From the NCBI GenBank assembly GCA_050011535.1, contig JBEKIX010000002.1, positions 1 through 64,000 of the forward strand: 64,000 nucleotides of DNA, read 5' to 3'. The translations under genes were made by a program, and so were the position numbers. Source of the DNA: JAFNAG01 sp050011535. Its GTDB lineage: Bacteria; Acidobacteriota; UBA6911. Below, piece by piece: positions 63,456-64,000 of the stretch. The notes beneath the pieces are model-generated. The model had not been told where the DNA came from and ran no database searches. It saw only the letters and a program-made list of their open reading frames with translations. The stretch's first letter is position 1. Every line of letters starts with the position of its first letter.

Positions 63456-64000
63456 ATGAATGACTCCAGATTGCAGGCCTTTGGTTTGGAGAAGTCCTAC
63501 CGGGGAAGGATGGTGGTCAGTGAAGTCGTCCTCGAACTCCGACAGGGTGAGGTCGTGGGACTTTTGGGCCCCAATGGAGCCGGAAAGACCACGACGTTTT
63601 ATATCGTAGTCGGGCTGATCCCACCGGATGCAGGCAGGGTTCTGCTGAATGGGGCGGACGTAACCAATCTGCCGATGTATCAGAGGGCGCGTTCCGGAAT
63701 AAGCTACCTTCCACAGGAACCATCGGTGTTCCGCAAGCTCACGGTGGAGGAGAACCTGAAGAGCATCGCCGAAACGCTGCCGATCTCCGTGGCAGAACAG
63801 GGAGAGAGAGTGGCGGGCCTGCTCGAAGAATTTGGAATTGAGGCGTTGCGGCGCCAGGGAGCATATACCCTGTCCGGCGGTGAACGGCGTCGCTTAGAGA
63901 TTGCCCGAGCACTTGTCCTTACTCCCAAGTTTGTCCTTCTCGATGAACCCTTCGCCGGCATTGACCCTCTTGCCGTCCTTGATATCCAGAGAATCATCAG
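63456..64000 (+). CDS. lptB: LPS export ABC transporter ATP-binding protein LptB (3' end outside window)
   Basis: A partial ATPase running off the window end in frame with no stop; 181 complete codons are seen. Walker A is LLGPNGAGKTTTFYIVVGL, the signature is LSGGERRRLEIARAL and Walker B is FVLLDEPFAGIDPLAV, and the text YLPQEPSVFRKLTVEENL is typical LptB. ATG 63456 (or GTG 63453) gives the usual N-terminus; an in-frame ATG at 63426 would add ten residues. It powers the Lpt bridge encoded just upstream. Confidence 0.93.
   Translation, partial: MNDSRLQAFGLEKSYRGRMVVSEVVLELRQGEVVGLLGPNGAGKTTTFYIVVGLIPPDAGRVLLNGADVTNLPMYQRARSGISYLPQEPSVFRKLTVEENLKSIAETLPISVAEQGERVAGLLEEFGIEALRRQGAYTLSGGERRRLEIARALVLTPKFVLLDEPFAGIDPLAVLDIQRII

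Overview
The window is a stretch of bacterial chromosome with moderately high GC, densely packed genes, and almost entirely housekeeping or cell-envelope content. I infer a Gram-negative diderm of the Acidobacteriota type. The reasons are a bacillithiol gene pair (bshC-bshB1), LPS heptose and Lpt genes, a matrixin-type secreted protease with a small exported partner, a TonB with long proline runs followed by ExbB and two ExbD proteins, and a very long LptC-like protein just upstream of lptB. This placement rests on gene content, not on a database search. I see no prophage, integrase, insertion sequence or CRISPR array. The only mobile-like DNA is a perfect palindromic REP-like element at 1859-1938.

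Layout. 1-5.3 kb: the end of bshC, bshB1, the palindrome, then an exported protein and a 901-residue matrixin-like metalloprotease. 5.4-6.9 kb: a polyprenyl-phosphate sugar transferase. 6.9-13.4 kb (minus): ruvX, mltG, two unknown envelope proteins and two ABC half-exporters that look like one asymmetric heterodimer. 13.5-14.9 kb: a C-terminal-processing-protease homologue lacking both catalytic residues, and tRNA-Val(GAC). 15-22 kb: the classic thrS-infC-rpmI-rplT-pheS-pheT block followed by a small coiled-coil protein and zapA; both synthetases lack an N-terminal accessory domain. 22-26.2 kb (minus): uvrA, a 6S RNA gene, and ymdB. 26.4-33.5 kb: a beta-propeller protein, a flavin reductase (minus), then tgt-yajC-secD-secF. 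33.6-37 kb: tonB, exbB, exbD, exbD and a TPR lipoprotein. 37-40 kb: a rel/spoT gene and ridA, convergent with rpmB. 40-43.5 kb: an enoyl-reductase-like SDR diverging from 3-hydroxyacyl-CoA dehydrogenase-recA, then the RNase P RNA gene. 43.5-50.2 kb (minus): lpxK, waaF-like, gmhB, hldE kinase and transferase halves, a second GT9 heptosyltransferase and a DUF3108-like protein, i.e. lipid A and inner-core heptose synthesis. 50.2-52 kb (minus): gamma-glutamyltransferase. 52-64 kb: argD, lipA, nfeD, a slipin, a SPOR protein, lnt, prfB with its programmed frameshift, an unknown membrane protein, a giant LptC/LptA-like protein and the start of lptB.

How the genes connect. Much of the window builds the outer membrane: sugar transferase, lpxK, heptose genes, Lpt export, Lnt, TonB-ExbBD and the Sec accessory proteins YajC-SecDF. 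The rest supplies translation (thrS, infC, L35, L20, pheST, L28, RF2, Tgt, tRNA-Val), stress control (Rel, 6S RNA, RecA, UvrA) and thiol chemistry (bacillithiol, GGT).

No clearly novel multi-gene defence or mobile system is visible. The most informative observations are the well-formed 6S RNA, the predicted dead protease, the domain-reduced ThrRS and PheT, the divergent BshC, the asymmetric ABC pair, and the giant Lpt protein. All calls come from reading motifs, spacing and structure by eye; no alignment or folding program was run.
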